Below are positions 27,501 to 38,182 of a DNA stretch of 64,000 nt, piece by piece. Position 1 is the stretch's first letter; every line of letters begins with the position of its first letter. The notes beneath the pieces are model-generated. The model was not told the DNA's origin and ran no database searches. It saw only the letters and a program-made list of their open reading frames with translations. A program made the position numbers and the translations under genes. The stretch is from Apostichopus japonicus. Taxonomy: Eukaryota > Echinodermata > Holothuroidea > Aspidochirotida > Stichopodidae. The DNA is taken from NCBI RefSeq assembly GCF_037975245.1, contig NC_092575.1:20105841-20169840 (forward strand), read 5' to 3'.

Positions 27501-27855
27501 GAATAATTTGGAGAGTCAGACACTCCAATAAAGTATTATTAATGCTTTTTAAGGCCTTAATGATACCAAGTCAGTATCTAATGGCCATGATGGTAAAATG
27601 TCACATTTTGTCTCCCCATAGCTCTCTTGTTACTGTAAAGCCTGCACAGTGACAATCAACTACTACTGTCAAAACTCAAGTGGTAGTTTACAATAGATCT
27701 TTTTTCGATAACAACATTCCATTGAGCATACCTTCTTCTTCAAGTACTTTGCAGTGCGCCTGTACATGACAGACCGACTAAACATTGGGATGCCTCCCGT
27801 CAGCCATCTCTGCCTGCTACGGGGCTTCTTCCGTTTAGTTGTTTCATCCTCCATG
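21501..27855 (-). CDS. RPL6: 60S ribosomal protein L6 (eL6), five coding exons
   Basis: Structural protein of the large ribosomal subunit. Coding exons (minus strand): 27854-27732, 27023-26922, 25889-25700, 22754-22573 and 21653-21501. Phases join without a break to give 249 aa ending in PHKMIF and TGA. Family marks are FSRSVMYRR near residue 25, [12 protein letters not shown] near 60, PRYYPT at 76, [26 protein letters not shown] in the central KOW-like part, [28 protein letters not shown] and the C-terminal QYPHKMIF. The N-terminal basic tail is shorter than in vertebrates. The ATG lies one base after an acceptor with a long pyrimidine tract, so an untranslated first exon lies upstream, not located here. 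A hAT element occupies intron 3. The gene faces INO80E head-to-head. Confidence 0.97.
24044..25691. mobile_element. hAT-superfamily transposon, 1648 bp, in RPL6 intron 3
   Basis: Ends CAGGGTTGTT(T)GATTT are inverted, and an 8 bp duplication ATATTTAC flanks the element (24036-24043 and 25692-25699). Both subterminal regions are packed with GATTTAAATC-like repeats. A remnant of a BED zinc finger frame lies inside. In RPL6 orientation the duplicated 8 bp is GTAAATAT, exactly intron positions +1 to +8, so the element begins nine bases after the exon. Confidence 0.93.
24991..25326 (+). pseudogene. BED zinc-finger remnant of a hAT transposase
   Basis: A 111-residue frame starts [16 protein letters not shown] and continues to [19 protein letters not shown], then HYNKCSG. 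This matches the BED finger layout W..F..., C..C, H....C found at the N terminus of hAT transposases. The second cysteine of the CxxC pair appears to be serine, and no DDE-type catalytic region follows. The element is therefore decayed or internally deleted. Confidence 0.65.
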
Positions 27856-29735
27856 CTATTAAAAATAGAAAGGAGAAAAAAAAACTATAAACAAGATATA
27901 CTCATTGAATGACTTCCAGGCAAAATCAGACAACCACTGGAATCTATATGATGAGGAACTGTATAGGTTTTAGGCAATTGGAGTTGTACAGTGTATCATA
28001 CTATCATTAGTGCACAGTGCTGTTAGTTTATTTCTGTTGTTTGTAGTAAACTTTTGTATCTGTTTTGTGCTGAAGTTGGGAGGGTTTAAAAAGGACTTTG
28101 CTTTCTTGGAGCCCATCAAGGATCAATACTCCCTGCCCATAGAGTACAATACTATCTTTAGCAAAACTGATGGTAAGATCCAGTAGAGTGTAGGATAAAA
28201 CTTGCAAAAGTGCATTTTATCACTTCTAAAACTAATACATTGATCTGGTAGGTTGTAAGACATGGTTTGGTTTTCTTTTGAATATGGACCTTGGCCTAGC
28301 CTCATTCGGGGGCTGTGTCATTCCGCCACCGATACATTTCATTGTAGGCCTAGGCCTAAATGAACTGTATATTGTTTTGCTTAACACTACCTAGGTCATT
28401 TAAATTCACAATCTGAATTGGTCTTTTTAATAAACAATCAGCCTAATTTATTTTGGTTTATTCAACCAACTATTATATATTTGAAGAAAGGGTATCAATT
28501 CTTAAGAACCTACAATTAATACTATTCAATCAACCTGTACACTAGAGACTTTGTATCAATTCCCCAGTCATGTCTTAACTACAATTCAGTCTATCCAGCG
28601 TACCATCACAATTGAAAACGGTATATCTATGTATCCACTCGATTCAAAGAACTATCACTGATACATTTCTGTACACCTAATTCAACGATTTGCCTTTTAA
28701 AAATCACATAATTAATGAAAAATTTTAACACACCAATTACGGCTATATTAGCTCAGTCCTTGGTAAGCTATTCTGGTAATTGTTAGGCTTCCTATAACTG
28801 TGCTCTTAGCATAGGACTAGCACAGCAGTAGCACTACTCAGCCTAACGTTACAAAACTTAAGCCTAAGCATGAGGAGAGGCCTATGTTCTTGATCAACTA
28901 CCAATTAATTAATGGCATAGTTTGGCCTAATTCCAGGCAGTTGTATGTCACAGTTAACCTGAACAATATAATCCTGCTGCTAGACTCCTTCGGATATCTT
29001 AACACTAGAAATGTGATGTGCACATGCTTAGGCCTTAGTCGTGTGCAACTTCGTCATGTTAGTATTCGGTGTTAGTTCAGATAACGTAGGTAAGGCAAGT
29101 GCTCTCAGAGTAAACAAGTACTAAAATATATCAAATATTTGGCCTTATTTTAGCATTTGGTGAGATAAATTGTAACCAGAGTAGAAGTTTACGGTGTTAG
29201 CTAATAGGGAAAGCTACCGAATTTAATGGATTTTTCGTAACTTGTTAGATATTACAAGATTTTGTCTCTTAAAAAATGTGTCCTTACATGTTCAACAACA
29301 GTCCGTGTAAAGAGGACGATAAGCAAGTACCGAAGAGAATTCCGCACATTGTTATTGTGAAAGTATAACATTTTTCGTTTCGGATCTACAAAGGGACTAT
29401 ATGTTTGAATTGTTCAATATAAAGGTGTATTTTCATACTTAATTATCTTAACAGAAAGCCATATGTATGAGATGATGATGATATCAGCTTGAATTTTTTA
29501 CTTGGTTCCGACCTTGAAGCATCCGTAGGTTATATGTATCCCAAACAGTGTAAGGCTTATAAAGCCTACGAAACATCATCTATACTTGGGAGATTTTATC
29601 TTATTTCATTGAGATTTGTAATTCTGTAGTGTGCCACGCAGACTAGACAGCCAGCTCTTCGGCCAGACACCTACACAATTTACTAAAAGAACTCACAGCT
29701 CACAAACACCTCGCATCAAAAGTCGGGGAATCGGT
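27856..29735. promoter_or_regulatory. Divergent spacer between RPL6 and INO80E
   Basis: About 1.9 kb separates the two start codons. It should contain the untranslated first exon of RPL6 and both promoters, because an acceptor precedes the RPL6 ATG. No further coding signal is evident. No core promoter element could be assigned with confidence; the shared promoter is inferred from the head-to-head layout. Confidence 0.4.
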
Positions 29736-32700
29736 ATGAAAAAAATGCCAGGTGAGGAACATGCCAGCTGTCTTAGAAATCTATTTTTGCAATTAAGAAA
29801 GAAAATGTATTTTGGTCATCAAGATCAAAGACCACTGTTCAGTGTTGTTCGGACTAGCCTAGTAACACTAACAATAGTAGTAACAGTAACACTTACTCAC
29901 TAGGCTCTAGTGAAGTATAACCTAGGCATAACGTATAGCATATGCCCATGCTAGGCTGACCTACTGTACTCTGGTTCTTAACACTGACTTTCTCACAGAC
30001 TGCTAAATGTTGTTACAGTAGGCCTTACAAGAGATTGTAACCTAGCTTAGACCAATGTATAAAGGTAACAAAAAGCAGAAGATGATGGTGTAACTCACAT
30101 AGCTGCTCCTACACGCTGTGGTTGATGTATTTGGAAGAAAAGTTATAGTTACTGGCCCTTAATCAATTTTGACATTGTGTGTGACACCAACTACTTTTTT
30201 ATAATTCAGAGTTGTTCGTTTAGACTTCTCCTTTTTTTTTGATAGGGAGAAGCTAAAAGCAAAGATTTCTGTGTTTGGAAGTAAAGTTATACTGGCCCTA
30301 ATAAAGTTTGACATTGTGTGTGTGACACGAACTACTCCAATAATTCAGAGTTGTTAGGTTAGATTTCCCTTTTTTTTTCTTTTTGTAGGAGAAGCTAAAA
30401 GCAAAGATGAACCTGATTACAAGGAGAAATGCCGAACCCTCAAGAGGAAGCTTCGCTTTTTAGTTCATGTGAGTACAAGTTTAACATTTCTAGATCTTTG
30501 ACTTTTGAATAGACAGTTTGCAATGTTCCATGAATGGGAGCATGCACGGGTGAGGATGATTCTATCTATGCACCAACTCTAAAACAAAGGATGTTTTTGT
30601 TTGCCCATGAAGTGAGTCCTTGTTAGATTGAATTGTCTGGTCCTTTCAGGTACAACCATCCAAGTAGAGATTTCATTTGTTGATATTTGTCTGCCAAAAA
30701 ATTCAAACTGTCAATTCTCAAAAGCTATAAAGACGAATAAAGACAACTGATGCAGGAAAATGTGTGGATTATAGTGTCCATCTAAACTATTAAACGGGCA
30801 ATGAAAATAACGGAATAAACCGCACATAATCGGAAAACAAACATGCTTCATCAAACATCACAGATGAAATATTTCAAAATCCCGCCGCTTGCCAATGCAA
30901 ATACGGTCAAATAGTAGTAACGCGCAGAAACCGCCAGAAAATTTGTGGGACGGCAAAATAACTCGAGGACCGGATCGTCCGCTGGCACCGCAGGAAAATC
31001 ACAAGTCCGCAAGATTGATAACTGTGCGTGTCAGACGGAAGTTACGGCTAAATAGTAAACTGGAATCGGGAACCGTCTGATGGCTATATATGTCCACTGC
31101 ATATATATAATATGTTACTTTCACAATACTGTAGCTTTGCATCTATATAATGTATAATCAAGATATCACTTTAGGCTGCATGCTCTGTACAAGTTTTTCT
31201 TGCTTCTTCTTTTCCTTGTACATTTTACTCTTTAATGTATGTGTTTTTCTTTAGATCAAGGTTTTCTTGTTTATTTTTCTGCAAGCATTCTCCTCAAATT
31301 CTGAGCTGTCTTTCTGAGTAAAACAGTATCTCTCAAAGCCTCAGGCTACCTTGAGTAATTGTTTTTGTTTTCTCATCCATCAGGAACAAGAATGTTTTCA
31401 AGAAGAACTGAGGAAAGCACAAAGGAAACTTTTAAAGGTTTCAAGGGATAAGAATTTCCTATTGGATAGGTTACTACAGTATGAGAAAGTAATCTTTTCA
31501 GGATCAGATTCGGAACCGACAGATTCGTCTGAAGATGAAAAGGAAGCTAAGAAGGTCCCGGTGACAGAACCAAAGGTGATAACATGGTTGAATTTAAAGG
31601 TTGGATAACCAGCAACCATTCAAAGCATACTGAATATCTTTTAATCAAAGGTGCAGATTATTTATTCAGAAAATAAACCTACTCACTGTCAAGCCCTTTA
31701 GTTTAGCCCTATTAATTACTAGAATTCTTTTATGATCAAGTCACACTGATTTCATCACAAGTTTGGCATAGTTAATTCAAGATGCACAGCAGGATGTAAA
31801 TATATATGAATTTTGTTTTCATTAAATTGATTCAAGCAAGGAGTGATTGGTACAATTATGATGTTTTTTCTTTAGCAGATTTGGATCCCAGTAAATGGAA
31901 TAATATTAGGTCTGTTTGCTTTGATCATTGGACTGCACTCAGTACCACAAATCTAAGTACATTTGTCCTCTGCTTACTTGAGATATTAAATATCATGTGG
32001 CCAGAATATAGACTGGATCGTCATTGTTCGACATATTTTTTTGTCTCAAATTCTGACTTGTTTGATGATTTTGTAAATATAACTCTAACTTTAGATAATT
32101 CCACCTGAGAAACCTAAAGTGAAAAGAAAGCCAAAGAAGAAAGCAGCCAAGAAGCTTCAGGCAGATCCTAAACTAGGTCCAGGTAAAACAGTGTTACCAA
32201 TCCAGCTTCAATCCCCTCCAAGTTCACTGAAGCAGCACATGCCTGTAAGTAGATTAGTAACGCTGTTTGTACTTTACAGTGTTTCCTTTCTTTGTATGCT
32301 GAGTTTATGTGGTGTTTACTATGTATGGGATATTGTAATGGAATTCATCATAACATCATTGAACATTTGCTGCATTAGTGGGTTAAAAATCAAAATCAGA
32401 TCGTGCCGGCAATGAATGCTGATTCAATTAGTCATAAAAATATTGTATATCTTGATTGATATGTCCAGCAACAACATGTCAAGTGTCATTATCATCGCAG
32501 CTAGGGACCTTTTTAATTCACAAAATAAATATTTCATCAAGTGCTAAGGTTTTGCATGGAAAGTATGTTGAAACCTTTCTATGCCATCTTGTTTTCTGTT
32601 TCATTAAGTAAGATCTATTTGGAAAGGCAAGACACACAAAGAAAAGATGTTTACAACATTGTGGTTTATATTTTTGTTGTTGTTGTTGCTGTTACAGCAA

Positions 32701-35700
32701 TTAGTGGAAATGTTAAACCGGGCTGCAGCTACTTCAGTTGGACCAGTGTCACCAGACACATTTGCAGGTGAGCTCAGAATTGAACATTGTAATAGTAAAT
32801 ACTAACCTCAATTAATAGCAAAATTTGGGCAACTGTTAGAACTAGCTTTTAACTCACTTGTCATCAGACTCTCCAAATGGTCCATCCTCTTTTGATCGAT
32901 AAGAACATATATCCTTTCAGAGTCATATTGCCTTCTGGTTGTTAGTTGATTTTTCATCATGGTACATACCTTTTTCCTTTAACCTCTTTGAAGAACATGA
33001 TTTTAGTTTTGCAAAGCCACTCAGCTCTAATGGCACTTTCCAGTTTGGCATGTGTGTTGGTGTATGTGACTTGTTTTTTAAATTTTCGTCTCAAATATTC
33101 AGATTCTTTTGCAGTTCTCATGAAAGCAAAATATAAAATGCATAGTTGCATACGATATGTGTGCTTGGGTGTAAGTGTTTGGTGTACTTTATGTCAATTT
33201 TAATGGTCACCTCCGTTGCCTCCCAATATGTAAGAAACCTCCCAATATGTTAGAAAGACCAAAATTTGTCACCTATGATTCATTTTTTTTTTAACACTTA
33301 TTTGCTTTATTTCTTCCTGTAGGGAATCTCTCCTCATATAAGAGACATTCTTGTCTATTCAAATTCCCTTTATGTAATATAATCATAGGTGAAATAGAAG
33401 GTATTGTGTAGCAGTCATGTCTTTCACTGCAACAATTAGGTTCTTGTATCATCAAAACCCCCATCTGGTACCAGAATCTTTTGAACTATTCAAAATCGCT
33501 GCTTTGCAGTGTTTGTGAAGCAGAGTCTTCCGTTGATTTTGTACTTAACGATTTGCAACTTGGGCTCAAGTTCTGTTCTTTCAATGGTTTTGAAACATCA
33601 TCCTTCACCAGGTCTGCACTGCATCAAGATGATTGCTGCTTGCCTCACTCAGTGTTAGAGAAAGTGAGCAGATGCTTTGGTACTCTCAGTCCATTGGCAG
33701 GGGACATTTAGTGGTGGGGTTCTGTGAGCCCATTGGCAGGGCACATTTAGTGTAGGGGTTCTGTGAGCCCATTGGCAGGGGACATTTATTGGTGAGGTTC
33801 TGTGAACCCATTGGCAGGGGACATTTAGTGGTGGGGTTCTGTGAACCCATTGGCAGGGGACATTTAGTGGTGGGGTTCTGTGAGCCCATTGGCAGGGGAC
33901 ATTTAGTGGTGGGGTTCTATGAGCCCATTGGCAGGGGACATTTAGTGATGGGGTTCTGTGAGCAGGAACGGATGCAACATGTACAGGTCTGCCTCTGCCT
34001 CATTATTCTCTGAACCGTGTAGTATTGGCTTTTTATGGACTAACCTTTGAGAGATATTAAACAAAACTAATAATATCAAGGCACATACACAACAGGAAGA
34101 TAGTTGTGGAAATCAGAAACAATTTGTGGCATGCTAACATTTCTGGATAATGCCGAGCTGCCTTCAATTTTTTTTTCTCACCATGCAGGTTTACCATACA
34201 CACCAGCTTATGCTTTACCACATCTTCAAAATCCTGGTAGCCTGGCACAAGTCTATGAGCAGTTGCCCCCGTCAACGACATCGTCTGTATTACCGAGTCT
34301 TTTGATGAGTCCTCATCAGTTTCCACGACTGGGTATGATGAGGAATCTACCGGTGTCATTAGACACTCCCCCGAGAAAAAAAGTTCGGAAGTAAGCATTG
34401 CCATTTATATGAAGAAATTAAAAACAGTGTTCCGTCTGCATTTAATGTTATCAGGTTAATGGAGAGTTTCCCAACATGAAATATTACATGAGACTAGTCT
34501 AGAACTGAACTTGTTAAAGGTTAATTATCCCAGTTAAAGCTTACAAAAGTAGATCAAATTTTAACTTTTGCCCAATTAGTTGATCCAGTTCAACAGTGAG
34601 TAATTCTGTAAATTTGGGGTCCACATTGTTGTTAGAGTATTTTAGGATTCAAACAGCACACTGTGCATTGTTTTAAGTATGTTGTACCTGTAATAGGTAC
34701 TTTCTAAACATATCAGGAAACTGAGAACCCGTCTTTGATCCCTCAAACCATAAAATAGCTGATATAACTCGTTCCAAAATACTTTCTGCATGAAGTTCTT
34801 CCAAAACAGTAAAGAAAACATGACATTTATTTATTTAACATACATCTATTAACCACCAGCAATGGTTTCAAACATTGCACTGATAGGACTGAGATGGTTG
34901 ATTTTGACAAAGTAGAATAGAATAAATATATTACTAGTGTCTGATACTCGTTCACATGCAACAACAAAGTGGTTTTCATTTAAAATAGTACAAATAATAC
35001 TGTTTGTTACATAGTCTTACTAGCAAGTATAAAATCAAGGCGACCACATAGTGATTATTTTTGGAATGTAAACACGAAGGCTGGAAAAATGGGGAAAAAA
35101 TATAGAAGGAAAGCATTCAAGAGTGTTAAGGTATTCTAAATCTAATACAACTTTGAGGAAGTGGTATATAAAAGTAAAAAGATATGAACAACAACTGCTT
35201 GCTGAAGCTAATGACAGTTTTTGTATGTACCTCAAAGTGTGTATAAATATGTGTATCTAGTGACAACATATGACGAGTAAAACGAATAAAACAAAAATGT
35301 AAATTTCTGCCCTGTACACACTAGTAGGCCTACTATGAATTAATAGTAAATAAATATTGTAAATTGTAGTGAACTTGCATTTCTGCAAATTTATACACAT
35401 TTTGTTGAAATTTACTTATATATATTTTGGTCTTTGTGTAGCTGGTCTCCACTTCAGCCATTAGAATCCAACCAAGATTACTGATATTGGAGGTTTCTAT
35501 AAAGCATAGATGGTTGTCCACTGGACCACCCCTTCCAACTAATTTCTGTTGATTGGTACCTCGTTTTAGTGAGGAGAATAGTTCAGTACCAACATACATG
35601 CGACTACATTGGTTTCATAGTGATGTGAAATTTAAATTAAGATTTAAAAAATTTATACATTTTGAGGTTAATCATCGTCAAAGAAACGTTACAAGAAAGA

Positions 35701-37096
35701 CCATTGGTAGCTGATATAATTTCTGAAAAAGTTAAAATACTAGCAAAAGTGTTCATTTATGTTTTACGTGAAAATGTTAAAACAATTACAATCATGCTAC
35801 AGTAGGACAAAAAATCTGGCCCTCCTACTTAAATACATGAATGATACAGAATATGTAATCAGTGAATGGTATGACATTAACAGAATGACACAGAATATGT
35901 TAATCAGTTAATGGTACGACATTAACAGAATGATACAGAATATGTTAATCAGTTTATGGTATGATATTAAAAGAATGATACAGAATATGTTTAACAGTTG
36001 ATGGTATAACATTAAAAGAATGATACAGAATATGTTTATTAGTTATTGGTATGACAAAATAATGATACAGAATATGTTTATTAATAATTGGTATGACAAA
36101 AGAATGATACAGAATATGTTTATTAGTTATTGGTATGACAAAATAATCATACAGAATATGTTTAACAGTTGATGGTATAACATTAAAAGAATGACACAGA
36201 ATATGTTTATTAGTTATTGGTATGACAAAAGAATGATACAGAATATGTTTATTAGTTATAGGTAAGACATTAAAAGTGAAATGGTAGGTGAGGAGCAGCA
36301 GGTTATCATTTTAATATTAAAATCTTGTGTAGCAGTTTCAAAGGATGTGATCTTTTGTCTCTATATCAAAAATATGGTTCCTGTTTACAAAAAGTGCTTA
36401 TACATCTTTACACTTGTATAGCAATATTCCCAACTGCATAGCATATTTGCAGTGAGATATTGAACAAATTTTCCCAAAAGAGAAATTTACAGAACAGGCT
36501 GCATGTGTAACCGTCATATTTGTGTTCATTCAGTTTAAGTGGACCAATTAAATGTTATTGATGCATGAAGGATACATAAAGTAAGAAGAATTTGAGATGT
36601 AACATATATGTACCTATGATCGAGTCAAAGGTCAATGAACAGGGAATACCGACTTGACAACATTATTTCACAGAAATTTGGTGAATTTAGCACAAGTAAA
36701 TCTTTGTAGTACACCCTGACCTATAAATGGAGATGTTATAAACAGATTAACCAATATTTTACTCTGTGAATGAATGTTAAATTAACATGGAAATTCTATG
36801 CCCCCCCCCCCCACCTATTCTATTACAGTTAAAATACAACAGCTGTAACATTACTCACTTTCCAAGTCTACAGGGGAGTCAACAATCAGTCAACAAGAAG
36901 GCTCTTTTCTTCTTGTTCTATAGCTTTTACATAATTTCTTTCTCTTCTCTCTTTGCACAGGGAATCCGGAAAATCAAACCAGTCTAACCATTCAAAAGTT
37001 CCAAAGACTGAACCGCAGCCACCACCCAGCATTCCTAAACCTCCAGAAGGGCTCTCTCAGCCGAATGGTTCAATCAAAGATACAACTCCCAAATAG
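29736..37096 (+). CDS. INO80E: INO80 complex subunit E, seven coding exons
   Basis: Subunit of the nuclear INO80 chromatin remodelling complex. Exons: 29736-29751, 30389-30468, 31384-31575, 32095-32244, 32698-32767, 34189-34390 and 36961-37096. They join in phase to ~281 aa (278 if the second ATG at 29745 is used). The conserved core is [18 protein letters not shown], then [15 protein letters not shown] and [19 protein letters not shown], nearly identical to the vertebrate protein (residues ~14-70). It is followed by an acidic [12 protein letters not shown] stretch, a lysine-rich block near 105-118 and a Pro/Ser-rich tail. Residues [12 protein letters not shown] and TPPRKKVRK in exon 6 look like a short motif and a nuclear signal. 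Human INO80E is 244 aa, so length fits. The exon 4 start and the exon 3 end rest on splice signals only. Confidence 0.93.
30130..30408 (+). repeat. Duplicated 3' splice-site region before INO80E exon 2
   Basis: Two copies of ~142 bp lie in tandem: each goes from TTTGGAAG through TTGACATTGTGTGTG and AATTCAGAGTTGTT to a T-run, an AG, and GAGAAGCTAAAAGCAAAGAT, the start of exon 2. The first copy breaks off after AAAGAT at 30266. The real exon is the second. Splicing to the first AG (30245) would hit a stop within four codons. Confidence 0.85.
30780..31085. other. GC-richer island in INO80E intron 2, origin unknown
   Basis: This stretch is richer in CpG-containing words (CGGTC, CGCGC, CCGGATCGTCCG) than the surrounding AT-rich intron and holds a 63-codon open frame with no recognisable motif. 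It may be an inserted element, but I see no terminal repeats or target duplication. Confidence 0.3.
33690..33963. repeat. 39 bp minisatellite, about seven copies, in INO80E intron 5
   Basis: Units of CCCATTGGCAGGGGACATTT followed by AGTGGTGGGGTTCTGTGAG recur every 39 bp (~33690, 33729, 33768, 33807, 33846, 33885, 33924). Because 39 is divisible by three, both strands show open frames, which are not genes. Confidence 0.95.
35830..36265. repeat. ~45 bp imperfect minisatellite in INO80E intron 6
   Basis: AATGATACAGAATATG followed by TTATTAGTTATTGGTATGAC and an A-rich link recurs about ten times with small length changes. The left copies carry ATTAACAG links, the right copies shorter AAAA links, which shows drift along the array. 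Confidence 0.9.
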
Positions 37097-37727
37097 GATA
37101 TGAACATTGTTTGCGGCAGGATGAGGACAGGGGGAGGCCAAGGTAGGGGGAGGGCTGGGCAGGCAAAACATGTATGATATGTACAATATTATAAATGTGT
37201 ACTGTATATGGGTACCTTAAATGCATTCTCTACAGAGCAAATCCACTTCAGTCAAATATCTCGAAGTCACAGATATCAAAAGCTTGTACAAGAAGTGCAA
37301 CTGAATTTAAAACACACTTGATGGTGTTCAGCTTCCAGAGAATGACATGTAGAGAAAATACAACATTTCAAGATTAGACAATACCGCTACAGGTTCAATT
37401 ATACATTTTTAATGATAAAACTGTAAGTCTGGTGGTATAAAGCTGAGTTGCTGTTTTTAGCACCAATGAAAACCAACATAACAAAAACTTTAAAACAAGA
37501 AAGAAAGATGTTATTTAGGTTTTGGATCAGAAGTTCAATAGGAAAATATATATTTTGTACCTTATTTGGAATTCAGGTTAAAAAACAGGAATCAACAATT
37601 ATTGCTGACAGCCAAGTTTTAGTACTAACTACTGTTGAACTCAGGGAACTAATTATGTGGTATAAGCAAAATGGCAATGGACCTTTGACAATTTCAGTAT
37701 TTACGAGATTCATGACCTCAACTACTT

Positions 37728-37733
37728 AATAAA
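37728..37733 (+). promoter_or_regulatory. Candidate polyadenylation signal of INO80E
   Basis: AATAAA lies 632 bases after the INO80E stop codon. It is the clearest canonical signal in the tail-to-tail spacer with the next gene. Use of this site is inferred. Confidence 0.45.
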
Positions 37734-37862
37734 GTGAGAGCATTTATTCCCTGCTGTTATCTGTAGCACCTATATGAATGTTCATATAATAGACCTGATC
37801 AGATGTGAAACTTACGTTTATCTGCCTGGCTTAAAATCTCATGGGCTAATGGTCTCAGTATC

Positions 37863-37934
37863 TTTAATTACCTGCTATAGTGTTTATTTAATTACCTGCT
37901 ATAGTGTTTATTTAATTACCTGCTATAGTGTTTA
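37863..37934. repeat. 24 bp tandem repeat, three perfect copies
   Basis: TTAATTACCTGCTATAGTGT plus TTAT is repeated three times without a mismatch, between the 3' ends of INO80E and the large minus-strand gene. Confidence 0.9.
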
Positions 37935-38027
37935 TGTCCCAGAATTATGGTGCTCAAGAAGGAAACTGGTTTGAACTTCTATCCTAGCATATATATAAAT
38001 ATATATAGTTGATGCTTGTAAGAATTC

Positions 38028-38033
38028 TTTATT
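38028..38033 (-). promoter_or_regulatory. Candidate polyadenylation signal of the 1131 aa gene
   Basis: AATAAA on the minus strand, 150 bases past the TAA at 38185-38183. Chosen because it is the first canonical hexamer after the stop. Confidence 0.45.
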
Positions 38034-38182
38034 ATCATCAAAGTGTTCCTGGCCGAACGAATTAAAAATACGAAAGAGATTTATGCCTGAAAACGAATAT
38101 ATCTGATGTGAGATATTAATATTTTGAAAGCAATACACAAGTGATAAGGAAACTACTTCTATCAGAAGAGGCTTATAGGTCT

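Noticed and set aside
29631-29735. Upstream start for INO80E giving an extra 35 residues (MPRRLDS...)
   Set aside because: The frame is open, but the known family starts just before the conserved core, and the ATG at 29736 or 29745 fits better.
33686-34013. Repetitive proline/glycine-like proteins on both strands
   Set aside because: Produced by the 39 bp minisatellite inside an INO80E intron.
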